From: Berberis thunbergii
Taxonomy: Eukaryota > Streptophyta > Magnoliopsida > Ranunculales > Berberidaceae
Assembly (NCBI GenBank): GCA_003290165.1
Contig: QNQO01000222.1
Span: 1-64,000 of the forward strand
Reading direction: 5' to 3'
DNA: 64,000 nt
The position numbers and the translations under genes were made by a program. This document shows, one piece after another, positions 51,538 to 63,250 of the stretch; position 1 is the stretch's first letter, and the number at the start of each line of letters is the position of its first letter. The notes beneath the pieces were generated by a model that was not told the origin of the DNA, searched no databases, and was given only the letters and a program-made list of their open reading frames with translations.

Positions 51538-53096
51538 AATGATTTAGTGGTCTCTACTAGTTTTCTTTTTTAGGCATGGGTTGGTTGGGAACCATGTTTT
51601 GCTTTCCAAGTTTTCCATCTATTGTTTACTGGTTTTGTGACGAGGATGAAGGATACTGCCAACCAAACCAAAGACAAGAATTCCGACAAATTCAGTCCGA
51701 TGCTCTAATTTAATGGTATAGTGGAGTGCAACAATGATCATACACAAAGAATGATGAGAAGACTGCTTATAAAAATGGCAAAGCAGTAAGAAGAGTGTAC
51801 TAAGTATATCCTAAAGGATCATATAGGGTGTGTTGACAAGAAAAATAAACAGCTTATAAATGTTAAACATGTGGCTCTAATAACAAGTTATCAATTTTAC
51901 ATTTAAGTTTCTAGATACTCTCTATACATATATTATTTTCATACTTGATAAACAAAAGAAAAGCAATATATTGTATCGATATTATTCTTCATGGTATCAA
52001 TAATAGAGTTTCTTCAAAACTTTGGGACAATTACTTCCATCCACTATTATGATCATATCTCCGAACCTACCTAAACCAAGGTATAAATTGATTCAACAAA
52101 TATTCTAGAACTTGTATTAATCAAATACTAGAACTAAATAAATGCACCCAAGGATAATCCAATTAGCAAAGATTACATCAGAATCTCTAGCATGTACCCT
52201 TCTAAGTCGTGGCCCTGTCATACAGTTTTTCAAGAGCTTTGCTACAGAGCGAGGGAGGGAGCGAGGGAAAGGGGGCGAGGGATGGGTGGTAGCCATCCAT
52301 TCGCCTCGAGATAAGCACATAGAATTCGAGATGTGCGACAGTGCTTATCTCGATGCGGATGGGTGGCTTCCACCCATCCCTCGCTCCCTTCCTCGTTCCC
52401 TCCCTCGACCCCTAGAATTTTCCATTTTTCAATAAAGGCGTGAATAGAATCTGTACTGCATTTTTGAAGGGGATGTCGTTCTAAATCCCTTAAACTCAAT
52501 TTATTTCAGACTAAGACTTCAACTAATATTTAATTGTGATACCTGACATCCCCTATAATTTTTTTTTACTTTTTTCATGGATAGAAATGTAACATTTTGC
52601 AGTTCCACTTTCCGTAGGCTTAGGAAGAGGTAACAATAACTAGATCCACACCTCAGGTAATCACTGCTCATTAAAATTGGACATCAGTTAATCAACATCC
52701 TTGGGTGGTGCCTTGAATAGACTATTGCAATTGTGGGGAAAAAAAATTAATAATAAAAGATAAAAAGGTAAGGAAATCAATCTATTTAAAAGAAAGATGG
52801 GTACTGTAGTTCAGAATTGATTTCAGATCAACAAATACCAGCAAAATATGACGAAATTTTCTCTTTTCTATCAGTTGTCAATAAAACAATGTCTGAGATA
52901 ACTGTGAGAATAATATTAGTACCATATAAGAAAAATCATTCTCAAATTCTCTCTGTTGTGCCAAAAGATCAGAAAGTTACAATGAGAAAGTTTAGGCAAG
53001 GTAAATTAGTATGCTGCCTAATCCCCATTCCGAGTTTTCTGCTGTTATGTAGAATCAGTTGTCAACTAAGAATCCCATCCAATCAATCCTCTAACT
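51538..53096. other. Intergenic region between the receptor pseudogene and the LIF2-like gene
   Basis: No gene recognised. AT-rich, with a large hairpin at 52249-52407. Sequence from ~52850 to 53096 is probably 3' UTR or downstream flank of the LIF2-like gene on the minus strand. Confidence 0.4.
52249..52407. repeat. Long imperfect hairpin (arms ~68 bp, loop ~22 bp)
   Basis: Left arm 52249-52318 (gcgagggagggagcgaggg ... cctcgagataagcac) is complementary to right arm 52341-52407 (gtgcttatctcgatgcgga ... ttccctccctcg). The loop is the short agaattcgagatgtgcgac region. Arms are G/A- or C/T-rich at the outside and carry gatgggtgg / ccacccatc inside. It may be a foldback MITE or a small-RNA hairpin. 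No target duplication was identified. Confidence 0.8.
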
Positions 53097-56000
53097 TTAG
53101 TATGGGCGGTACCTTCTACCCCGGTTGCCATCACTACTGGGACTGTCCCCTCGCCCACTGCGTGATCCACTGCTTCGATCATGCCTTCTTTCGTGCCTCC
53201 GAGGCGGTGGAGATGGAGCCTGACCACCAGGTTGTTGTCTGTGTAATGTACAAACAAGTAAGCATACATACAAGGTAAGGGAACTAAATATAAGCCATTA
53301 GCAAACTGCCAAAATCTATAAAAGACCAAAAATAATTATTCTTTTTAAACCCTGTAGGTACTTTGGATTGGGAATAACAACAAACACTCATGGGTGTAGA
53401 CAGAGTTGTTGAAATGCAAGTAGTATCATAGACCGCAAAGATTAAAATCTTTGATTGTAAACAATAATTTTTGCCAAACTATTTATTAGTGTTTACCTAT
53501 GCCATTGGCACAATAGAAAATTTAACATTGAACTTGATGAATTTAAAAAAAATAATAATAATAAAGGGAGAGAATTTACTCTGTTTTCCAACTTTAACAC
53601 CCGGTATACATCATTATAGATCACTCTTTTTAAGTTTTTCCATATTTACAATACACTCTTTTCTTGGAAGTTCAGAGAAAAAGTACTAATTTTCAAATGC
53701 TGCCTATGGGGTTAAAATCCATGTGCTCCGATTGAGGGTGACAAATGAAGGGTAAAATTTTAAGCCCTAGTATTTTATTTTTTTTAATATCACCAAAACA
53801 AAAGGTCACTGAATAAGACTAATGCTAGCACTTAGTGAAATGAACACTACGGCTGGACCAATGTCCCCCATCAAACATGAAAGAGTAGTGGGATTCTTTC
53901 AAAATACCCCCAGGGTGTGTTTGATAGCCCATAACGTTTTATAGGGAAAATGACTTTCCTGGGAAAACGATTTTCTAGTGTTTAATTGCATCCAGAAAAT
54001 ACATGGGTATATTGATGATTTCATTGTTATAAAGTTAGTCTCGAATCAAGTGTACATGAATTTGAGAGTTTATTTTTAACATATTTTTCATGCTTGCATG
54101 GAAAACATTTTTTTTAAAGTGGCCCAAGATCAAGTGGTCTCGGAAAACTGTTTTCCTACTTATGTGCTAATCAAGCACCGAAAAATGATTTTCCAGGCTA
54201 TCAAACATACCCCAGTGCATCCCCCACCCACAATTTTGCTTTGATTTCTATCTCCAAGCTAGATACATTCAGCGCTACTTTTGAAAATTCTATTGTTCTC
54301 TCTCTCGCCAAATGATCCAAATGAAAGCATGGAGACTTCTTTCTTAGATCCATTTTGTGGATCTTCCAATCAAAAGATAAAGATCAATTCAGCTTAGGAC
54401 TGTTGGCTGAGCTCCACCTTTCAGTTCATTCCAAAAACTAGGTAAAGGCAGGAGAGTTGATACAAAATCTGCATGGCACTTTCTCCAAATGGAAACTCAA
54501 TAGTCTCTTGGGCTGTTCCAAAACACACACTGATTGGGAAGTGTCATGCCTCTCCTGGCTGTGAGCATCCTTACACTGAACAACCTTGCACTCCATAGAA
54601 AAAAAGCAACGAAAGCTAGCTCTCAGAGGGACTTCCTTGATCCACACCAACTTGTGCAACTGTGTCAGTTCTCAATTCCAAGAAAAGTGGTTGAGGTTTA
54701 AATCCTAACCATTGGAACTTATGTTTAAGTTCATTGCAATTTTTTATTAAAACATTGGAAGTTGGATTACTTTAATACCTTTTAACCTACGTACCAACGA
54801 CACTTATTTCTACAAATAAAAGGCGTGTCCACACGTATTGTGTCGGATACTTGTGTACACTCGAAGATACTCCCTTCAGACACGACACTCCATGCTTGGA
54901 TTATCAAAACTTTCATATATCATTGAAAACTTTCAATTCTTTATTAATGTTACAAGCATATTATAGCAAGTAGTATATGAGTAGCAATATTGACGTACTA
55001 GTGAATGAATATGACTAATAATTCAAAACTTATTGTTGAAAGAAAATAACACTAAAATGTACAAGTATGTCCCTCGCATATCTCGTATTGTGTTTTTCCG
55101 ACTAACCTGTCCGACACTTCATATCCGTGTCATTGTTACATAGCTTTTTAGCAAGGATATAAAGGTAGTCGAAAGGAAGTGTATATATATTTCACGCTTT
55201 GTTCCCAAACTTTTTTTCTTATAGACTGGGTTAAAAGTAAGAGATGGATATTTTTCTCCAGATATCTGTGTGATTTTCAATAGTAAATTAGTTAGCTTTA
55301 CTTGGACCATATATTTATGGGTATCTAAAGGAACACCTCCTTTAATAAGTTAAGGTTTGTTTTTATATTTTGACCTGACTACTTCCATTGTGAGAATGAT
55401 GGAGAAAGAGGATTCAATTGGACATGCTTTAGGGCCTCTGGTCAATGGAGAAAAGGAGGATTTGAGCTGAACATCTTCAAATTTGATTGGACAATAACAT
55501 GGAATGGTAAGAGCGTAAGAATCAATATTGAATAGCCATTTAGGATTTAGTTTGTGAATCGAACATGATTTGACCCGATTTATTCAGCAATTTAAATCTG
55601 TATATGAACAAAATCACAATTTACATGCGATTGAACATCGGGAGTAAATGGAAAGGTCTCAGGCACAAAGGAACCAACTCCACTTGAGATTCCCATCTTC
55701 AAATGGGAATCACTTGTGCTTGATGACATTAGTTTCTTACAGTTGCTACAAGAATAAATTAAAAATAAATAAAAACAAAAACAAGAAAAAATGCTACTTA
55801 CAAGACATAGCCGATACGACCATCTGGAAGAACCATGGGCACCATCTGCATTCCTGCTGGCATTGGTCCCCTTCCGTATATCATAGGCTGCTACAAGTGC
55901 AAATACTCAATATCTTATTCAACACTAAAAAAACTACATTACATGGCAATAACACACCCACCTGCTGATAACCACCACCAACGCCGTATGCACCTAAGGC

Positions 56001-59000
56001 TCCATATGGATCAGCAAAACCATAACCAGGTTGTGGAAGGTAACCAGGAAAAGTTGCTTGTTTATATTGATAACCTTGGTCATACTTCTTTTCATTCTGG
56101 GGCTTGGCCAGGGTGACCTCCAAGACAGTGCCTATTGCAGAAATCAGATGAAGTCATGCTTATTTACACGGTCGTAAAATTCACAAAGAACGAGCAGACT
56201 AGCCAAAACTAAGAAAAAAGTCCATAAGACTGTGATACTGAAAGGAAATACTTGTACATGACTCAATAAAGATTTCTCCCCTCCCCTTCAGATCTATGTC
56301 TCCCATATTTGGGGATCCAAGTTTGAAGAATTCAAAGCTGGAGGATGTGCAACAACAAAGAACCAGAATGGCATTCATAGGTAGAAGTGAAATTTCTTGT
56401 ACTTGTGTTTTTTCACTTTGAAGAAATTGCATTGAAAAACTATATATATATATATATATATATATACATAGTCACAAATACAGGTTCAATAATTTCTTGT
56501 TACTGTTTCCATGATTGTGGGCCTTTGGCTTTTGTAAATAGCTTCTCTTGCTATAAAGTTTGAATCTTTCTCAAAAAATACATCCTTTCCCTGGGAAAGG
56601 GTGATGCAAATTTCACATATATATTGTAAAGAGAATATGAGAAGGATGATATCAAATTTCAGCTCTCAAGGAAAAATTCCTTCAAATTATCCTTTTCCCC
56701 TTGGAGGAATGAGATTTAAGTTCGGTGTCATAGAGATTGGCCAGAAAACCTTCCCTCGCGTTGTTGTAGGTCATCTTGAAACTTAAAGGAGCTATGTTAG
56801 TAATGGATTGAATGGGATGTTGAGCATCCCCACACAAAAAAAAAAGGCGTTTACAACCATTCACTTATTGGGTGGTATGGAAGAGGCAACCTGAAATATC
56901 AACAAGGTTATTGATGTAACATATATCAGTTGTATTAGTTTTGTCAATGTAACTTCAATCAATGGTGGATTCACTAAGCCTGGATTTATTGGTGGACAAG
57001 AAGCACGGAAAACATGTTGTATTCGTGTCCACGTATCCGACAATGATACTCGCTCGACACGCCTCTTGACATGTGGTCAACGTGTCGGATATGCCTCCAA
57101 TACACAAAGAACTTGGTCAGGACACAGTCAAGACTCTGCAACCGACTTCGTTTTATTTTTTTACTTTTAAATGTATCCAAATAATCACTTAAGTTAATGG
57201 TTGTTGATCCATGAATGACTTTCAATTATGATTCAAGATAAATAGGGCCAAATAGTCACTAAAGCATAGAGATAATCTATGTTTGTTCTTAATCTTTGCT
57301 TCTTATCTCCTCTACTTCTTATCTATCATACTTTATTTTTTTCTCTACTTTGTTTTTTCTTACAACAAAGTGTCAACCTCTTCTCCACCTTTGCTCATCT
57401 TCTTCTTCTCTACGTTTTATCTTCTTATTTTTTTCTACTAGCAACAAAGATGAAGATACTCTAGGAAGACACTTTATTAGATTATTGTTTATGTTTATAT
57501 GACTTAATAAAAAAAATTTAGTATGATGTGTCAAAGTGTCCTCAAGTCCTATTTTTGGGAAGTTATCGAATCGGTTTGTCGTGTTCGACACGATGAGCAT
57601 GTCCGTGTCCATGCATCCTTGTTGGTGGATTAAGACAAAATTTGACCCCCCCCCCCCCCCCTGTTATAAAATCTTGAACCACCACCAATATTCTAAAGGG
57701 AATTAAAGTTTAAGAGAGTTAGGAAAGCAGGTGAAAGAGTAGTGTGATGTCTTGAGAATTGTTTTATGAAAAAATTGTGAGTAATCTTGATCCTTCCATG
57801 GTTTTGCTTTTAATGTCATTGGCTAAAAATGCAACTACAATAAATTTACCGTCCTAATTTGGGCAGCTCCATATTGTAATAAGTTATAATTTTTTTAGGT
57901 CTCTGCTTAAGAAATTTACCTCTACATAGTTATAAATAGGAATAAAATCTTCCATTATCTTGATCTGCTTCATTTTGTAACTAGCAATTCATCAATATCC
58001 GAGATTTGCAGTGTTTCAAACAATTTTTGTAATTATACCTCCACTAAGTTATAACCTTCTTATAGTTATAAACTTCGTTTGGTCCCAACATTATTACTAT
58101 ATACAGGTTTTACTATATCTCAAGACAATTCACTTAATTACATTTTTCCCATTTTTAAGGGTAGTATTGGTAGTAAAAGTATGTCAAGGAATGCACTGCT
58201 ACTAGTATCCATCCATTTGGGGGTACATCTAATTATGACATTAGTATGCCATGTATGTCTAATATCAACTAACAACCAGGGAAGGTCCAATTTCCCCAAT
58301 TTTTTTTGTCCAAACCACTTTTGTCAGAAAGTTAACAAAGACATCCAAAGGAAAAAATCATTTGCCAAAGTTTTGAGATTAGAGCTCACCGATAATCCCT
58401 TTTCCCTACCTCCCTACTGAAACCATTTATCCCCTTCCAACCTAGATTGAACTCCTTCCAAGAGATTGGACAAATTAGCAAATTCATGAACTTACCATTA
58501 GAAAGCGACATTTGAAGGGGGAATTTCCAATAAGATGTATCATCATAACACACTCAAAATCCATAATCAAATTCTTTTTTCTCAAACATGAAGCTTAGGG
58601 TAGCATGACATCAAAGGTTATTCCTAACCCATATGTCAGTGGAAATCGAACAAAAAATCGTAAGAATCGAATTGGGATTCAGATCGTAGATGTTAATATT
58701 CAAGTTGAGATTTAGACTATAACATTAAAGAAATTTATTGATACACCCTACATATATATGGAAGAAAAAAGAAGGTATAGTTGGTAAAAATAGACCCAAT
58801 TAATAGATTCAAATGACGTTCAGACATATTATATAGGTTAGAATAACCAATTAGTTTAAATTAGAATATAATCAGTGTAGTCAAGGCGACTGCCTAGGCA
58901 CGCCTCAAGGCGTTTTTACAAAATTCCGCCTCAAAGTGAGGCAATGCGGTGCAGTGAAATGAGGCGTCCGCCTCGCCTCACCTCATCGCCTCAACCCAAA

Positions 59001-62000
59001 AACTGGTTACAGCCAGTCCAATTGCAGCCTATTTTCAGCCCATTTGTAACCCAATTGCAGCAAAACGAGGTTCCAACCCTTTCCATAATAGGGTTTTATG
59101 TTTCTTGGTGCAATTTTTTATAAATTTGATAAAAACAAGATAAAACGTTTTTAAGTTTAGATAAATTTGTCATTTTTTTGGAACATCAATCTTGATTTTT
59201 CATAGCATAGTTCAATGATTTTTTATGCTTTTGGAATACCAATAGTGATTATACTTGTGGATTTTTACTAACCATTCCAACATTTTCCTCTAAAAATGCT
59301 CAATATTCTCAAGTTTCTATTCTTTCAAGATTATTGAATTTTAATAATTTAGTGGACATTTACAAGTTACTTGATACGTCAGCAGTGCATCTTTTCGCTA
59401 TGTTATACGATTTTATTATATTTCTATATTGATTTTAGGTAGTTATGTCACTTTTTGTACATATTTGCTTATGATACTTATCAAAATGATGATGTATACT
59501 ACTCATCATCATCATCATCATCAAAGCCCATTCCCGAGATTTTCGGGGTCGGCTACATGGATTTTGGTCCTCCAAGCAATGCGATCTTCCCACAGTTCCT
59601 CACCTAATCCAAGCTCAATGATATCTTCATTCACCGTCTTCATCCAAGTTTTCAACGGTCGTCCCCTCCGTCTACACCCTCCATTAACTTGCCAATCTAA
59701 ACATTTTCTAATTGACGCCGTGCTTGGTCGCCTCCGCACATGACCAAACCAAGTTAAACGTCTTTCTCTAATTTTTTCCTCTATGGGCGCTACACCTAAG
59801 TATTTCCTAATTCTTTCATTTCTAATTTTATCCTCTATGGGCGCCTCCGCACATGATGTATACTACTATGTTGATATATTTCAATTTACTATAAAAAAAT
59901 CTTTTAAAAATGTTAAGACTGCCTCACTTCACTAAGGCATGTCCGCCTCGCCTCACACCTCATGCCTCAGGCGTTTTCAGGCCCATCCGCCTCGCCTCTG
60001 CCTCAACGCCTTAACTACACTGATTATAATAATTTTATTTATATACAATATTAGATTATAGAGTCGATTTAAGGTCAACATATTTTAAGTAAGCCTAGGT
60101 CTCTACTTGAACAAGGATTGAGACTACACTTTGTTTATTTGGGCAATTGGCCAACTTATAAACCCAAATGATGGAAACATCAAACCACAAACCCTAAATT
60201 CAGTTAACTAAACGCCATCACTAGACAAAAATGCCAGTATGGTTTTTCCCTTCTCCATTTTCTCCTCCTTCGACTTCAGCTGTGATGTTGAAACACCCAA
60301 TTTGCGATTTGTCACGAATCTATTAAGTGGTTAAACTGAATCGCATGATTTTGGTGTAACAATTCAATGCACTGATTCAAACTGCACCGGGCCCATTCGA
60401 ATGGACTGGCAATTTGAATTGAGCGAACAAAACAATTATGACAATACTGCATATTTCAAGCCAAAATCTTAGCTTTTACCCTTCCCAACACTACCTCCAT
60501 TTATGATTACAAATACTTCCCATACTAGTGCCATGAGACCCCGACACTAAGGAAGCCATTCAAGGTCATGAGACTCATACTTTTCTTTCCAAAGACAATC
60601 TTCCTATGTTTCATCCATACCACTTACATGAGAGTTTTGTTCAAGGATTATGCCCAAGCCACCACTTCTTTCATGTATTATGTACAAAGTAATTGCTAAT
60701 TCAAGGTGGAAACATTGGTCGTCATCATCAACCCATACCACAGAAAATCCATCACTGTCCTTTCATCTTACGATACCAAAATTGGCATGTAGAGAAGAGA
60801 GACTAATCATATCTTATAACAATGTAGATGAAATTTGTGTTACTTTCCCACAATTTCATTCAAGATAAACCCCAACGAGAATACAAATGCTTCATCAACC
60901 TTGATGCTTTTACATTGAAGTAGTCAATGTAGCCTTCTTCGACCCCAGACTCCCCACCTTGGTTTCCAAATCAAAACGAACTGGACCGACACCCCCCCCC
61001 CCCCCCCCCCCCAACCTATGCTCGTTGAAGATAACACTCTGGACTCAATTGATTCCCAAGTAATTCATGCTTGACTGCAAAGACAAATTTACCCAAACCA
61101 AGCCATCCATCATTTCGACGATGAGTCCTGCCCAACAGATTTTAATTTGATTGGGTAAGGACAAGGTGCATTCTACAAAGGATATTAACTACGAGGCCTC
61201 ATCTTCTCAAACCCAACCTGTGCATGGTAGATGTCATGGTGTATCCAATCAAACCATCAAAATTAAAAATACTACAGGACCCAATTTTCCTTTCCCTTCA
61301 AATCCAGGACCATCTCATCCCCAACATCAAGATCAACCTCAAAGATTCCCATGAAGAGCCCCTCATTATTCGTAAGGTTGTCCTCTACCCTATACTTAGG
61401 ATTGGATTTGAATATCTGCTTGATGGATCAGATCTGACCCCATCTGACCATTCTGCTGAGTTCAGAGTTTGAGATGTGAAGTCTTGTCTCCTCCCCTCAA
61501 CATGTGTCTCCTCTCGTCCACCAGAAGATGCCCATCTTCCAATGGACCTGCTGCACCCTCCACTCTTTTTGCCTACACATTGAATCAACCATCTCATCCT
61601 CAATTTCAACCTTAAGTTCCTCCCCTACTGTGGTGACCTTAAAGGCGATGTACGCATCTTAAATCCATTGAGTTGCTCTCAAAGTCCATTCTAGACTTTC
61701 CCCTCATACTTACAATGTTATGTGAATCCCTTATCTTTTCTGAGAACTTTAAACTTCCCTTTGGTCAACCATAACTAATTTCAAAGAAGGGCAAAGAAAA
61801 AGAGATGCGAGTAAGAGAAAAGTTTCCAAAAATGTTCCAAAGTACATGTTAAAGACAGCGGTCTTGAAGCACTAAAATATTGTTCTGTATAAAATCTAAA
61901 TCATAAAGCATGAACAAATAATTGGAAAATGGCCGATCAGGTCACTTGGACTACATTCTATAAGTTTGACTGTATCATGCATACTGAATGGCACAAATCG

Positions 62001-62318
62001 CAATGTGGTATGAGGTTCAGAGATCTGACCATATGATTCAATCCCAATCCAAAACTGAATTTAGATAATCTGCAGATTTGAATATGTGTGTAGAGATGGA
62101 GGATAATTACCATCGATGTCATATTTTTCTGATTCCTTTACAGCTTTCAATGCACTTGACCTCTCTGCATAATGGATGAATCCAAAATCGCGCTTGTTCT
62201 GCCCAGATTTAGAAGATGGTAGAACAATTTTTGTGACCTCTCCATGCCGTTGGAATAGTTCCTTTAGTTTTTCATTTGTAGTGTTCTCAGGCAAGTTCTT
62301 CACATAAAGAGCCTTAAC
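53097..62318 (-). CDS. LIF2: LIF2-like hnRNP Q-type RNA-binding protein, 3' half (four exons)
   Basis: LIF2-type proteins are nuclear RRM proteins; Arabidopsis LIF2 partners the Polycomb-associated LHP1 in controlling flowering and stress genes. Exons in reading order: 62318-62111 (RRM: YVKNLPENTTNEKLKELF, RNP1-like RDFGFIHY), 56131-55962 (EVTLAKPQNEKKYDQGYQ and a Gly/Tyr/Pro-rich stretch), 55890-55802 (MVLPDGRIGYV), 53238-53097 (RRHERRHD to NRGRRYRPY, stop at 53097-53099). All borders are GT/AG and phases agree. The RRM is the last of three in the family; RRM1 and RRM2 were not found before the window's end. Introns are ~6.0 kb and ~2.6 kb, swollen by transposons. Coding is undamaged. The distinction between LIF2 and its paralogues is from memory. 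Confidence 0.85.
53912..54213. mobile_element. MITE (hAT-like ends), ~300 bp, in an intron of the LIF2-like gene
   Basis: cagggtgtgtttgatagcc at the left and ggctatcaaacataccc at the right form terminal inverted repeats. gaaaatgactttcctggg inside the left arm is answered by ggaaaatcatttttcgg-type sequence in the right arm. The exact target duplication could not be fixed. Confidence 0.65.
54780..55140. repeat. Dispersed repeat, copy 1 (gtgtcggata family)
   Basis: Contains cgtgtccacacgtattgtgtcggatac and, ~300 bp on, cctgtccgacacttcatatccgtgtc. The same GTGTCGGATA / CGACACG vocabulary occurs in the opposite orientation at 57005-57630. Probably two members of one non-autonomous transposon family in the same gene's introns. 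Confidence 0.45.
56441..56466. repeat. (TA)n microsatellite
   Basis: Thirteen TA units in the long intron of the LIF2-like gene. Confidence 0.95.
57005..57630. repeat. Dispersed repeat, copy 2 (gtgtcggata family)
   Basis: Left part has gtgtccacgtatccgac and caacgtgtcggatatgcc. Right part has gtcgtgttcgacacgatgagc and catgtccgtgtcc. Related to 54780-55140 but in opposite orientation, with an AT/CT-rich middle. Limits are approximate. Confidence 0.45.
57646..57661 (+). repeat. Poly-C tract, 16 bp
   Basis: Sixteen C in a row in the intron. G/C homopolymers this long are rare in plant DNA and are prone to length error in sequencing. Confidence 0.9.
58873..60022. mobile_element. hAT-type element, 1150 bp, in the long intron
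   Basis: Left end cagtgtagtcaaggcg and right end cgccttaactacactg form terminal inverted repeats. Behind both lie gcctcgcctca-type subterminal repeats. Flanking 8-mers are aatataat (58865-58872) and attataat (60023-60030), seven of eight equal, as expected for a hAT 8-bp TSD. No transposase is present. A LINE fragment is nested inside (59504-59852), so the original element was about 786 bp. Confidence 0.85.
59504..59852 (-). mobile_element. RTE-type LINE, 5'-truncated copy nested in the hAT element
   Basis: A perfect 15-bp target-site duplication (atgatgtatactact at 59489-59503 and 59853-59867) flanks the insert. On the minus strand it encodes the C-terminus of a plant RTE-clade reverse transcriptase (RRGRPLKTWMKTVNEDI, WEDRIAWRTKIHVADP) and ends in (atg)n, the short simple-repeat tail of this clade. 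Near its 5' end a stretch (cctctatgggcgc...cctccgcacatga) repeats internal sequence, suggesting template switching during insertion. Confidence 0.85.
60040..62040. other. Intron sequence with degenerate coding-like stretch
   Basis: Part of the ~6-kb intron. Between ~60850 and 61700 the composition is GC-richer and several short open frames follow each other, including SLQIQDHLIPNIKINLKDSH, suggesting an old retroelement or gene remnant. No family could be named. A poly-C tract lies at 60992-61012. Confidence 0.3.
60992..61012 (+). repeat. Poly-C tract, 21 bp
   Basis: Twenty-one C in a row, the second long C tract in the same intron. Confidence 0.9.
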
Positions 62319-62796
62319 CTGGAAATTGCAACAAAAGCACTCTTATTTCAAAAAATAGGCACTTGCTTAAGATTTTGGCAGCAAAAGAAAAATCAAAAAT
62401 AATAAAATAGAAGCTTATTTGAGTTTTACATGGTGACGACTGTAATTAATTCAGTAGATAATATAGTTAAGATTCTCCATACTATTCTAACAAAAAGCTT
62501 GATGTTACCAATGGAGGGCCTGGTTACATGATGTAAAAAATGTTCTAAATTATAGACCCTGAATGCGATAACCACTTACCATTATGCCGTTTATTTGATC
62601 CCAGGTTTCCAGTTTATGTTTCTTCAGTCAGATCTGTGCATTTTTTTTTTTTCTTTTTAATATAAGCAATACAAAAACAAGAAAGATTTTATTGCTGAGA
62701 AATTGAAGAATAAGAGTTCACAGTGACAGAGACAATCATCGAGTCAAAAAGACAAGGTAATTACACCTGTGTAAAATAAATTACCCCAACTGAACA

Positions 62797-63250
62797 TTAA
62801 CCTATCAAAGGGGAATGTCTCATGGAATGCCTCAAGCATGTTCTCAATTCCAGAATAGTTTTGATTGTTACCATGGAATGATGTCTGTAGTTGTAAATGT
62901 ACAGGTAGTTTACTTCCAGATGAACCAAAAGATGAAGGGTGGGAGGAACTTCACAACCATTTCCCAACTGAAGAGAGAGGATCATCTGCATTCCACTCAT
63001 TTAGGCAATCTTTACCGGTGAGTTGAGGTTTCTTGTGGTTCCAAACTCTCCCAAAATGCACATGAAATACTTCTAGCAAAAGGCATTGAATCAAAATAAG
63101 ATCAATAGACTCCTCAGGACATCGACATACGGAACATCCGTTAGCGAGTTGTTATCCCCTTCTTAAACGATCAACAGTGATTATCCATCTATGGCAATCT
63201 GGAGGAGTATCTTTAATCCACAGCATGCATTCCCCTTCTTTGCACACTCG
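62797..63250 (-). pseudogene. Remnant with a reverse-transcriptase-associated zinc-binding (zf-RVT) domain
   Basis: On the minus strand from ~63190 a frame reads TVDRLRRG, a stop, QLANG, then CSVCRCPEESIDLILI, like the zf-RVT domain (R-x-G-...-C-x2-C-x4-E-[ST]-x2-HL-x2-HC) found after non-LTR reverse transcriptases and in many plant genes. The His positions are altered and stops occur. The segment 63000-62800 (WNADDPLSSVGKW) may be part of the same or another gene and is not recognised. Confidence 0.45.

Noticed and set aside
54438..54659. 73-codon minus-strand ORF in an intron of the LIF2-like gene
   Set aside because: Protein-like composition but no recognised family, and its frame does not join the gene's exons across consensus splice sites.
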